From: Mucilaginibacter roseus
GTDB taxonomy: Bacteria; Bacteroidota; Bacteroidia; Sphingobacteriales; Sphingobacteriaceae
DNA length: 64,000 bases
NCBI RefSeq assembly: GCF_021215455.1
Contig: NZ_JAJPWV010000004.1
Coordinates: 310,001-374,000 of the forward strand
Reading direction: 5' to 3'
Numbering within the stretch: the stretch's first letter is position 1; every line of letters starts with the position of its first letter. Under the pieces are notes generated by a model. The model was given only the letters and a program-made list of their open reading frames with translations, was not told the DNA's origin and did no database searches. Both the position numbers and the translations under genes were made by a program. Positions 33,501 through 42,200 of this stretch are shown piece after piece.

Positions 33501-35915
33501 CTACTTAATAACAACCTGCACCGCGGCACCCTTAACACCATCCGCAGTTGCGTTGAGCGTAGCATTGACCGCTTTACTGCCCGATTGTAGGATAACCTGG
33601 CAATGCCCGTTGAATAGCTTGCGTTTCCATTTGCCGGTGAGTATTTTATCATCTTCGTGGCTGCTTGGGTCGCCGTTGCCAACGCCTATTATGGTTGCGC
33701 CGCCGGTTACGTTAAAACTAATCTCCTGCATAACGTCGGGTACCTCAAGTCCGTTTTTATCCAACACCGAAACATTTACCACTACGGCATCGCTCCCATC
33801 GGCCAGTAATGTTTGCTTGGATGGGGTCAGCTTTAATTTATAAGCTGACCCGGTAGTTTTAACTTCGCTTACCAGTTTTTTACTGTTACGATAGCCAACC
33901 GCCTTTAACATACCCGGTCGATAAGCAACTTTCCACTGTAAGTGTTTGTTACGGGGCATAGCTTTTTTGCCCAAACTTTTCCCGTTCAGAAACAGCTCCA
34001 CGTTATCAGCGTTTGAGTTTACCCAAACATCAATATTCTGCCCCTCTTTTCCGTGCCAGTTCCAGTGCGGAGAAATGTGCAGCACATCCTCATCCTTCCA
34101 CCACGATTGGTAGTAGTAGTAAATATTTTTCGGAAAGCCGCAAACATCCATCACACCAAAATGCGAGCTGATGTTGGGCCATTTATATGGCGTAGGCTCT
34201 CCGCGATAGTCAAAGCCGGTCCATATAAAACCGCCCAGCCAAAAATCATTTTCGGCGGCAAGCGGCCACCACTGCTCAGCGGTACTGGCCCACCAAGGGG
34301 CCGTAATATCCTGATCGGGCAGGTAAGCCCTAACTGTATCCTTAACGTAAATACCGCGTGTGGTTACCGTACTCCCCATCTCTGTACCAATAATGGGCTG
34401 CTGCGGATGATCGCGGTGATAATCGGCAACGGCAAATTGCCTGTAGTTAAATCCACGAACGGGTATCACTTCGTTCACGCCGGTAAACACGTTCGCCAGG
34501 TCCGCGGCGTAAGTGCTTGTTCGGGTCGGGTCGAGCTGCTTTTGTTTGGCAAGCAAGGTTTGCGCAATACGCTTACCAATACCGTTTACCTGCGCATAAC
34601 CCTCTTCATTTCCAATCGACCATAGGAAAACACTCGGATGGTTACGGTCGCGTTTCACAAGCCGCTCAAACTGATCCATATATTCCGGGCTGCTGTTCAG
34701 CAAACGCTGTTCATCAAGCACCAGCATACCCAGGCTGTCGCAAGCGTCGAGCAGCTCCGGCGTAGGCGCATGATGGCTTGCCCTGTACGCGTTAGATCCC
34801 ATTTGCTTTAACAAACTGATGCGGTAATATTGCAGATAGTCAGGCAGTGCACTGCCTAATCCGGCATGATCCTGGTGGTTATTGGTACCTTTAATTTTAA
34901 TGTGCTTGCCATTGAGGTAAACACCATCAGCCTTTATATCAATGCTGCGGATGCCGAATCGTATATCGCGCTTATCAACCACTTTGTCGCCTTGGCTAAC
35001 AATTGTTTCCACGTGATACAGGTAAGGCTGCTCAATAGACCACAAGATTGGCTTATCCACTAAAACCTGCTGTTTCACCTGGGCTATTGCGTTGCTATTA
35101 ACGCTTAGGTGCTGCACGTCAGTTTTAGCCACGACCTTACCCGAACGGTCTTTAATCAAGGCGTAAAAAGTCGCTTCCGCAGCCTGCAATCCGTCATTTT
35201 TAATATCGCCCTCAACGGTTATCATTGCCTTGCCATCCGCTTGAGTATTGGTATGTACAAACGTATCGTCTGTTACATGTAAATTATCGTAAGTGTTCAG
35301 CCAAACTTTGCGGTAAATACCCGCTCCTTCGTAAAACCAACCTTCGGACTGTGTGGCATCAGCGCGAACAACCAGTACGTTTTCTTTTTTAAAGTTGATG
35401 TAATCGGTAACGTCAAAAGTAAAACCCACGTAACCGCTTTGGTTTGCGGCAATGTAAAATCCGTTCAGCCAAACTTTAGCATCCCTGAAAATACCATCAA
35501 ACGTAATACTGAAACGCTTACCCGAGTCGGTTGCTGTTACATTGAATTTTTTGCGGTACCAGCCAATGCTGTTTTCAGGAAATAAACCACCGAGGGCTTT
35601 GTAACCATGATCTTTCAGGTCATCGTTATCCTTGAAAACAAAGGGAAGTTCTACAGCCCAATCATGTGGTATTTGTACGGTTCGCCAGGCAGTATCATTA
35701 AAATCAACCGCTATGGCTGTTTTTTCGGCCCTGCCGGTTTTTGCAAAGATGTTTGACAGACCATAATTAAAATCTTTCTCTGCATTGGCGGCATGCCCAA
35801 GGTGAAACTTCCAACCGTCATTTAACAGTTGCCGCTTGCGTGGAGATTGCGCAAAAAGTTGTACAGAAACAAGAAGCAAAAACAGGCAGCCCAGGCCGCG
35901 GTACACAAAATTCAT
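33501..35915 (-). CDS. GH2 beta-galactosidase
   Basis: 804-residue secreted exo-enzyme removing terminal beta-galactose (or a similar sugar) in the periplasm. Signal peptide to about residue 22 (QLFAQ). Domains: sugar-binding jelly roll (about 30-205), immunoglobulin-like (210-320), TIM barrel (320-605) and C-terminal Ig/bacterial domains (DUF4982-like, then a big-type Ig fold, 620-800). Acid/base Glu437 in WSIGNEEG and nucleophile Glu512 in PIIGTEMGS. Last gene of the SusC-led operon, 10 bp after the GH-A gene; in galactan loci GH2 acts on oligosaccharides from GH53. Confidence 0.93.
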   Translation of the reverse strand: MNFVYRGLGCLFLLLVSVQLFAQSPRKRQLLNDGWKFHLGHAANAEKDFNYGLSNIFAKTGRAEKTAIAVDFNDTAWRTVQIPHDWAVELPFVFKDNDDLKDHGYKALGGLFPENSIGWYRKKFNVTATDSGKRFSITFDGIFRDAKVWLNGFYIAANQSGYVGFTFDVTDYINFKKENVLVVRADATQSEGWFYEGAGIYRKVWLNTYDNLHVTDDTFVHTNTQADGKAMITVEGDIKNDGLQAAEATFYALIKDRSGKVVAKTDVQHLSVNSNAIAQVKQQVLVDKPILWSIEQPYLYHVETIVSQGDKVVDKRDIRFGIRSIDIKADGVYLNGKHIKIKGTNNHQDHAGLGSALPDYLQYYRISLLKQMGSNAYRASHHAPTPELLDACDSLGMLVLDEQRLLNSSPEYMDQFERLVKRDRNHPSVFLWSIGNEEGYAQVNGIGKRIAQTLLAKQKQLDPTRTSTYAADLANVFTGVNEVIPVRGFNYRQFAVADYHRDHPQQPIIGTEMGSTVTTRGIYVKDTVRAYLPDQDITAPWWASTAEQWWPLAAENDFWLGGFIWTGFDYRGEPTPYKWPNISSHFGVMDVCGFPKNIYYYYQSWWKDEDVLHISPHWNWHGKEGQNIDVWVNSNADNVELFLNGKSLGKKAMPRNKHLQWKVAYRPGMLKAVGYRNSKKLVSEVKTTGSAYKLKLTPSKQTLLADGSDAVVVNVSVLDKNGLEVPDVMQEISFNVTGGATIIGVGNGDPSSHEDDKILTGKWKRKLFNGHCQVILQSGSKAVNATLNATADGVKGAAVQVVIK

Positions 35916-35925
35916 TAGTTTAATA

Positions 35926-38472
35926 TTATTTGGTTTCGAGGCTTATGCCTTCTATAGTTACATTAAATGGTTTGGTATTATCGCCGGTAAGTAAAAGCTG
36001 TACACGCTCCATGTTCTTCAAAGAAAAGTTAGCAGTAGCTCCTGATTTAAATTTGAGCGTTTGAAAACCAGGGTACGGACGAGGCAGCAATACCAGCGAA
36101 TCCGATTTGAAAGCGCTGAGCGGCACCTTAACTATCCCATCCGAAATGTTAATGACCGCGCTCCACGCATTAGCATCAGCATCAATTAACACCAGTTTTG
36201 CCGGTGTGTTACCTGCTGCATTTACGGTTATAAAGCTATACTGGCCCAGGTTAGCAGCGTGTGTTAAAATTTCGTCTTTAACAAACAGTTCTAATCCGCC
36301 TAACTCGTTTTTGCTTGGTTTATGGTTCAGGCTGATGGCTAAATTGCCATCCGTATTAGTTACATACTCATAGCTGTCAGTTTTCCATTCGGGCGAATAG
36401 ACGATCACATTATCCCTGTCTCGCGCAGCATTGTAAAGCTGAACCGGGCTGCCCGGAGCCGATATGATGGTTTGATAATATTGCTGGTTTATATAATCCC
36501 ACGCGAAAGGATCACCGGCCTGACCGCCGGGGTACACTACCGGCTCCTTACCTTTCGGCGTAACGGCTATGCGGTATTGCAGTAAACCCGGGCTCAATAA
36601 ATCGGCAGGCACCATGCCCTCAAAAGTATAAGCGCCTGTTTGCTGCATCGGAATAACACGATATGCGCCGGTTAAGCGGTTAGCCAATACCCGCACACTG
36701 TCGCCTTCAGAAATTCCGGCTACAACAGCCTTTATTTTAAACGGCGAACCGGCTGCAACGCTATGGTAAGCCTGATGATTTACTTCGATTTTCAAGCTAT
36801 CATCCGGCGGTGCCACAAACTCATTAAGCTTGATGTTTCCGTTGACAGGGGCGTCGCTTTTTTTGTAAGATTTACCGGATGCCGAGACAATGTATGTGCC
36901 CGGCTTGATGTTAAAAGCCCCTGCGGTAACCTTTGGTGTATATGAATTGCCAGCATTGATCGGCGTAACGCTTATACCCTTACTTATACCAGGAAGGTCA
37001 ACGCTCATCTGCCTTTCGTTGCTGAAAATGCGGGTGACGTGTTTAGATAAAGAGGCTTTCGTAAACGGGTCGCTCACTGCAACGACATCAGGCATAACTT
37101 CCAGACGCCAGCTTCCGTTGGGCAGCCTATCTAAAAAATAAGCGCCGGTGCCGTTATAGTTAACTACCACTGATGAACCTACACCTGCAATATGCGCCAA
37201 AGCTGATGGCTTTACCGGTTTTGAGTCGGTTGAGTTGGCGTAGTAAAATTCGGTATCGCTGTTCATCTCGCTTAATTGATTTTTATAGCTAAGCCTGAAC
37301 GGACCGAACAATGTATCTGCAGGGAATTTACCGTATGATTTAAATACAGGAACTGACCCAAAAACCTTACCGGCTATAAGCAAACTTATTGCTTTAGATG
37401 GTGTATAGGCCAGGTTAAGGTAATGCGTTTGATACTCGGTATTGGCGAAGGCGTTACCCAGCGGATCGTAAGCGAATTGCGTTGCCCATTGAAAACCGGC
37501 TTTTTTAAAACTGCGTGCCATAGCCGGATACATATACGGCTGCATTACATCGCCTGCATCAAACTCGTATACCATCCGGGCTTTATTCTTAAAATCCGGG
37601 ATGGTATCAAACGGAATAATGTATTGATCAACCTGCGGCAGTAAATTCCCTTTATGCTGATGCCCGGCAACTAAGCCCGTAGGGTACCACTGAAAACTAA
37701 AACCGTCAGCAACGGATTTAGCTACCGCATCAGCATACCATGGCGATTCGCTGATATTGTAAAACACGGGCTTTGTCCAGCCCGTACTTTTTATAGCCGC
37801 GGCCATACGGTTAACATATTCGGTTGCGCGCGCCTTAGGCCCGCTATGGTGCGGCTCGTTATTAACCTCCGTAGCAATTATAAAGACATCCTTTACATAA
37901 GTTTTACCCGTGTATGGGTTTACATGACTAAAAAACTGCTTCAGATAACGCTCCTGGGCAACGTAGGCCTTTTCTTGTACAAGTGCTCCGTCTTTTCCGT
38001 AAACATCGCTAAAGCTCCCAGTGCGTTCATCCCGCTCCGGGTAGCCATTACCCCAAAAGGCTATTGGCGTAACAATAATGCGTATGCCCCGCTCCTCTAA
38101 CTTGGCCAGCAAATAATCGAACAGGCGCAAGTGCTCATTTTGCTTCAGGTTACCTAACGAGTCGCTGATCTCGGTATCCCACACATGCACGCGGAAGGCA
38201 TTAACACCCAGCCGGGCTAAGTGATACACATCCCGGTCAATAGCCTGCTCAATATTAATACCCTGCATTTTGTGCGAGCGATAACCGTAAGCAAACGGTA
38301 AAGTATAATTAACACCAAAAAAGGCGGCTTCTTTACCGTTTGCGGCGTAACGCATTATGCCTTTGCTGTCAATATAAATTTCGTTACCACTTTCAGCGGC
38401 AGCATTGCGCTGGGTAAATCCGGGCAAGGCAAAAAGCAGCATGAAGCCAGTTAGCAGGAGTAATCTCATCAA
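35926..38472 (-). CDS. clan GH-A glycoside hydrolase (GH5-like, perhaps GH147)
   Basis: 848 residues with a signal peptide (cleavage near residue 20, PGFTQ). A TIM-barrel domain spans about 35-400 with NAFRVHVWDTE, acid/base Glu206 in TEVNNEPHHSG and probable nucleophile Glu303 in RMVYEFDAGD, both at the ends of strands 4 and 7 as in clan GH-A. Then come beta-rich domains to residue 848. GH5 fits the barrel. In Bacteroides galactan loci a GH147 exo-beta-1,4-galactosidase sits beside GH53 and GH2, and the size and context make that an attractive alternative. Exact family not certain from sequence alone. Start ATG abuts the GH53 stop. Confidence 0.78.
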   Translation of the reverse strand: MMRLLLLTGFMLLFALPGFTQRNAAAESGNEIYIDSKGIMRYAANGKEAAFFGVNYTLPFAYGYRSHKMQGINIEQAIDRDVYHLARLGVNAFRVHVWDTEISDSLGNLKQNEHLRLFDYLLAKLEERGIRIIVTPIAFWGNGYPERDERTGSFSDVYGKDGALVQEKAYVAQERYLKQFFSHVNPYTGKTYVKDVFIIATEVNNEPHHSGPKARATEYVNRMAAAIKSTGWTKPVFYNISESPWYADAVAKSVADGFSFQWYPTGLVAGHQHKGNLLPQVDQYIIPFDTIPDFKNKARMVYEFDAGDVMQPYMYPAMARSFKKAGFQWATQFAYDPLGNAFANTEYQTHYLNLAYTPSKAISLLIAGKVFGSVPVFKSYGKFPADTLFGPFRLSYKNQLSEMNSDTEFYYANSTDSKPVKPSALAHIAGVGSSVVVNYNGTGAYFLDRLPNGSWRLEVMPDVVAVSDPFTKASLSKHVTRIFSNERQMSVDLPGISKGISVTPINAGNSYTPKVTAGAFNIKPGTYIVSASGKSYKKSDAPVNGNIKLNEFVAPPDDSLKIEVNHQAYHSVAAGSPFKIKAVVAGISEGDSVRVLANRLTGAYRVIPMQQTGAYTFEGMVPADLLSPGLLQYRIAVTPKGKEPVVYPGGQAGDPFAWDYINQQYYQTIISAPGSPVQLYNAARDRDNVIVYSPEWKTDSYEYVTNTDGNLAISLNHKPSKNELGGLELFVKDEILTHAANLGQYSFITVNAAGNTPAKLVLIDADANAWSAVINISDGIVKVPLSAFKSDSLVLLPRPYPGFQTLKFKSGATANFSLKNMERVQLLLTGDNTKPFNVTIEGISLETK

Positions 38473-39513
38473 TTAAAATTTTTCGATCAAAAATGCATCT
38501 AAAGCGATGGTTGGTTTTCCGCTGGTGTCAAAAGCACCAAGCTTGTAGCCTTCCCAATCATTGTATGATTGTGGTTCCCAATAGAACACGCCCAGCCCTT
38601 TTTTGCCATCAACGCTATTGGTTTTCAAAATAATGTCGGTTAAAAATGCCTTTGAGGCTGCGGCTTCGGTAGCCGGCATACCCACCTCGCACAGCATAAC
38701 TTCACTGCCGTAGCGGGCAACCATATCGTTCATGTTGGCAAGGCACTGCTTGTTCAGGTTTTGCCAGGTTGATGCCGTTGGATAAAGCGACATACCGATA
38801 ACATCCCATTTAGCGCCATTGGTTTTGAGGCCGTCAAATATCCAGCGGTATAAATTATTGTCGTACCCGTTTGAAAGGTGGACGATAACCTTACTGCTGC
38901 TGCTAACTGATTTTACCGCTTCGTACCCCGCATTTACCAGCTCGGCAAAGTTCTTCATATTTACTGATGCCTTACCGTCATTCCACAGCATACCGTCATT
39001 AGTTTCGTTGCCCACCTGCACCCATTCAGGCGTAATGCCTTTATCTTTCAGCGCATTCATTACGCCTACGGTGTAAGTACCAACGGTGGTTTTAAGGGCT
39101 GCAAAGTTCAGGTTGGCCCAGGCTGCAGGTTTGTTTTGATTACCCGGGTCGGCCCAGATATCGCTATAGTGCAAATCGAGCATAACGCGGTAACCCGCGT
39201 TTTTAGCCCGCACTGCTTTTTCAACCATATCGGCGGTGTTATTGTAACCATTGGTTGGGTTTACCCAGGCACGCAAACGGATCGAGTTCATGCCTTTACC
39301 TTTCAAAATGGTAAACAAATCCTGAGCGGCACCAGCGTTATTGTAGAACTTGATACCGTCATCTTCCATTTCACTTACCCAGCTCACATCAGCACCTTTG
39401 GCAAAACCCGCGTTTATCGGCTCATCCGGAAACTGCGGTGCACTTATATCCTTGTTGCAACCTGCCAGTAAACCGGCACATACCAACGCGGTCAGTATAT
39501 AATTTTTTTTCAT
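38473..39513 (-). CDS. GH53 endo-beta-1,4-galactanase, lipoprotein
   Basis: 346-residue endo-acting enzyme that cuts beta-1,4-galactan chains. Lipoprotein signal with Cys19 (LLAGCNKD), so likely on the outer surface of the cell. GH53 features: KGADVSWVSEMEDDGIKFYN at the start of the barrel, LDLHYSDIWADPGNQNKP, acid/base Glu170 in WVQVGNETNDGMLW and nucleophile Glu276 in VMLCEVGMPATE. Length is that of a single GH53 domain. Surface lipidation and position between SusE and the exo-enzymes agree with a role in making oligosaccharides for SusC import. Confidence 0.95.
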   Translation of the reverse strand: MKKNYILTALVCAGLLAGCNKDISAPQFPDEPINAGFAKGADVSWVSEMEDDGIKFYNNAGAAQDLFTILKGKGMNSIRLRAWVNPTNGYNNTADMVEKAVRAKNAGYRVMLDLHYSDIWADPGNQNKPAAWANLNFAALKTTVGTYTVGVMNALKDKGITPEWVQVGNETNDGMLWNDGKASVNMKNFAELVNAGYEAVKSVSSSSKVIVHLSNGYDNNLYRWIFDGLKTNGAKWDVIGMSLYPTASTWQNLNKQCLANMNDMVARYGSEVMLCEVGMPATEAAASKAFLTDIILKTNSVDGKKGLGVFYWEPQSYNDWEGYKLGAFDTSGKPTIALDAFLIEKF

Positions 39514-39520
39514 TTCAATT

Positions 39521-40594
39521 TTAAAGTTTGGTGATAGAATAGGTGTAGTTACCAGCTATGCTCAGGTTTAAAACAATGGCATACCTGCCTGCCGAAGTAA
39601 TCGGGATATCTCCGCCGTTCAATTTAAGAAAACCATTTGCAGGATTGTTATCTCCGTAATTAATGGTCCAGTTGCCGTTAGCCCTGAATTTAAGCTTACC
39701 TACCGATAAATTGGCCGTTACCGTCCACCCTTTGGTGGTTGCGTTGAAGCTCATGTTGGTATCATTATCCCATCCGCCCGGTGTAGCATCGCCTACAATA
39801 CCGAAGGTGGTTTTTTGCGCTTCCCAGGTATTGTTCTTGGTATTGGCTTTTAATAAATAATATCCTGTTGAAGGTACAAAAAGGTTGCCACCAGCTCCCG
39901 CTGCAAAGGTACCGCCGGCATAGCTATCGGTATTAGTACTGCTTGCCCAGCCGTAAGTGGTTGTCCAGTTTACATCGGTAGTTATTTTAAATATCAGGTT
40001 AGCGGCATCAGCAAAATTCACATAGCCTTCGTACTCTTTGTTATCTAATATCGATGCCACCTTTTCGGCAGTAGCAGGCGACCAACCCTGATAGGCCGCC
40101 GGTACGTGTAACGATGGATAGTTTACAATAACCGCGTAAGGTGTAGCTTTAACCTCAATTACGTTCGAGAACAAGGTATCCACATTAGTACGCAGTTCTG
40201 ATTTTACCCTTACTTCCAGCTCGGCACTTGCGCCCGGTGTAAAACCCATTAATACGAGTGAATTGTTAAGATCGCCAACGGTGAATTTTTGCTCAAGCGC
40301 GGCAGTACCATCAAGTGCGTACTCGCGGGCAGCGGCAAACTTATTGCCTTTTTTGTCGATTTGTAAGGTGTACTGCACAGCTGCGTTGTAGCCATAATCA
40401 GCCTTGTTCCAGGTAAAAGTTACGGCATTGTCGTTTGCAGTTTCGCTGCTTAGCTGTATATCGGTAGCGCTTGATTTAAGGGTTGAGGCGGTGCCCTCTG
40501 CGGCTGACCTTACGGTCACCGTATCCTTTTTGCAGGCCTGCATTACCAGCAGGGCCATAGCTATAAATAAGCTTTTAATTATATAAGTTCTCAT
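39521..40594 (-). CDS. SusE-like outer-membrane lipoprotein
   Basis: 357 residues with a lipobox (LLVMQACKKD, Cys21). N-terminal SusE-like domain (about 45-145, IQLSSETANDNAVTFTWNKA). Two C-terminal beta-sandwich carbohydrate-binding repeats (about 165-265 and 270-357), both with aromatic motifs such as TTYGWASSTNTDSY and KFRANGNWTINYGDN. SusE-type proteins bind the polymer at the cell surface next to SusC/D. Same operon (7-bp gap to GH53). Confidence 0.87.
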   Translation of the reverse strand: MRTYIIKSLFIAMALLVMQACKKDTVTVRSAAEGTASTLKSSATDIQLSSETANDNAVTFTWNKADYGYNAAVQYTLQIDKKGNKFAAAREYALDGTAALEQKFTVGDLNNSLVLMGFTPGASAELEVRVKSELRTNVDTLFSNVIEVKATPYAVIVNYPSLHVPAAYQGWSPATAEKVASILDNKEYEGYVNFADAANLIFKITTDVNWTTTYGWASSTNTDSYAGGTFAAGAGGNLFVPSTGYYLLKANTKNNTWEAQKTTFGIVGDATPGGWDNDTNMSFNATTKGWTVTANLSVGKLKFRANGNWTINYGDNNPANGFLKLNGGDIPITSAGRYAIVLNLSIAGNYTYSITKL

Positions 40595-40605
40595 TTAATT
40601 AAGGT

Positions 40606-42192
40606 TTAATAGCCTTGGTTTTGCACAAGGTTAGGGTTAGCATTTACATCAGATGATGGTAGCGGGAAAAGATTACGGAACGCCTCAACTGCGCGGCCGT
40701 TGCGTGCGCCACCTTTCCATGGCCACAGGTAGCTGCTGCCGGTAAACCTGCCGTAACGGATTAAATCGCTCCGGCGGAAGCCCTCCCAGTAAAGCTCGCG
40801 GGTACGCTCGTTAAGCACATCGTTAAGCGTGTAACTGCTTATGTTGCCACTATTGTTACCATAGGCACGCTGGCGCAACAAATTGATATAACCGATTGCC
40901 GTAGCCTCAGAGCCTGCACCACCACGTTTAACCGCCTCGGCGTACACCAGGTACATTTCGGCAAGGCGGAACAGCGGAAAATCAGTGGAAGTATACACGC
41001 CATTTGGCGATGGTGGCGTAGCGCCGGTTGAGGTAATATTACTAAACTTAGCTACCGCTAAACCATCAGTAAAAATGGTGATGTCATCCATCTCAATTTT
41101 ATTACCCGCGAACATGGCGCGTTTGTCGGTATTGCCGCTGTAGTCGCCAAAGGTTTCGGGCAGGTTACGTGTGCTGCGCATACCGCTCCAGCCGCCATTA
41201 GGTACACCAAAAGTAGCGGGCCCCATCGCGCCGCTTACGGCTGCATTAATCAGGTAAGTGGTACCGCCATAATTTTGAGAGTTTACGCCATCATAATTAA
41301 TAGCGAAAATGGTTTCGGTATTGTTGAGGTTATTATCGCCCAAAAATAAACTACGGTATGAGGCATTAAGCGAATAAGCAGAGTTAATTACTTTTTCCGC
41401 ATAAGTTATCGCTTCGTTATACTTATTGTTGCCTGATCCAAGGTATACTTCGGCATTCAGGTAGATCCGGGCAAGTAGCGCTTGCGCAGCAGCCTGATCT
41501 GCACGGCCATACTCATTTTGTTTAGCGGCTACCAGTTCCGGTTCAATAGCTTTTAATTCGCTTTCGATATAATTGAACAGGTTGGCACGGGTAGTTTGCG
41601 GCGGGGTGAACTTACCAATCGGGTCATTCTCTGTTACAAACGGCGGATTGCCAAACAAATCCATCAGCACCCAATACTCAAACGCGCGCAAAAAACGCGC
41701 TTCGGCGCGGTAACGGCGTATATTGTCGGCTTCGGCACCACTGATGTTGCGCGATGCGATCTTTTCGTCGGTTGACTCGCGGATGAACTCATTACATGCT
41801 GTGATATGATATAAACACCGGCTGTATAATCCGCGGATCATGACGTTGGTTGATGTCCAGTTCATCACATGGAAATCCTGTAATCCCGGGTCATTCCATA
41901 CAATGGCGGCTTCATCAGTAGTAAGCTCCTGTAAATTCCAGAACAATCGTAAAAAGTCTGACGTGCCCTGGTCAATACCGGCAATATCGCCTTCACCGGC
42001 ATCCGGGCCGCCGTTGCCGGTAAGCGCAAAGGCTCCGTAAATTTTCGCAAGCGATTGCTTGTAGCCTTCGGGCGTGCTGTACACCTTATCGGCTGTAAGT
42101 GCGTTTGTTGGCACACGGTCCAGGTCTTTCTGGCAACTGCTTATGGTTGCCGCCAGCATAATTACACCTGCTATATATTTAAATGCTTTCAT
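40606..42192 (-). CDS. SusD-like glycan-binding lipoprotein
   Basis: 528 residues, lipoprotein signal with Cys20 (TISSCQKDLD). Contains the RagB/SusD pattern: N-terminal TPR-like helices (RAEARFLRAFEYWVLMDLFG and AQALLARIYLNAEVYLGSGN), a middle domain that forms the binding face, and the C-terminal motif DVLNERTRELYWEGFRRSDL. It forms the lid of the SusC channel and delivers oligosaccharides to it. 8 bp after susC. Probably specific for galacto-oligosaccharides judged from the neighbouring enzymes. Confidence 0.96.
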   Translation of the reverse strand: MKAFKYIAGVIMLAATISSCQKDLDRVPTNALTADKVYSTPEGYKQSLAKIYGAFALTGNGGPDAGEGDIAGIDQGTSDFLRLFWNLQELTTDEAAIVWNDPGLQDFHVMNWTSTNVMIRGLYSRCLYHITACNEFIRESTDEKIASRNISGAEADNIRRYRAEARFLRAFEYWVLMDLFGNPPFVTENDPIGKFTPPQTTRANLFNYIESELKAIEPELVAAKQNEYGRADQAAAQALLARIYLNAEVYLGSGNNKYNEAITYAEKVINSAYSLNASYRSLFLGDNNLNNTETIFAINYDGVNSQNYGGTTYLINAAVSGAMGPATFGVPNGGWSGMRSTRNLPETFGDYSGNTDKRAMFAGNKIEMDDITIFTDGLAVAKFSNITSTGATPPSPNGVYTSTDFPLFRLAEMYLVYAEAVKRGGAGSEATAIGYINLLRQRAYGNNSGNISSYTLNDVLNERTRELYWEGFRRSDLIRYGRFTGSSYLWPWKGGARNGRAVEAFRNLFPLPSSDVNANPNLVQNQGY

Positions 42193-42200
42193 GTTCGTAA

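Noticed and set aside
34053..34625. 190-codon plus-strand frame over the GH2 gene
   Set aside because: Antisense shadow of a gene with clear GH2 domains and catalytic residues.
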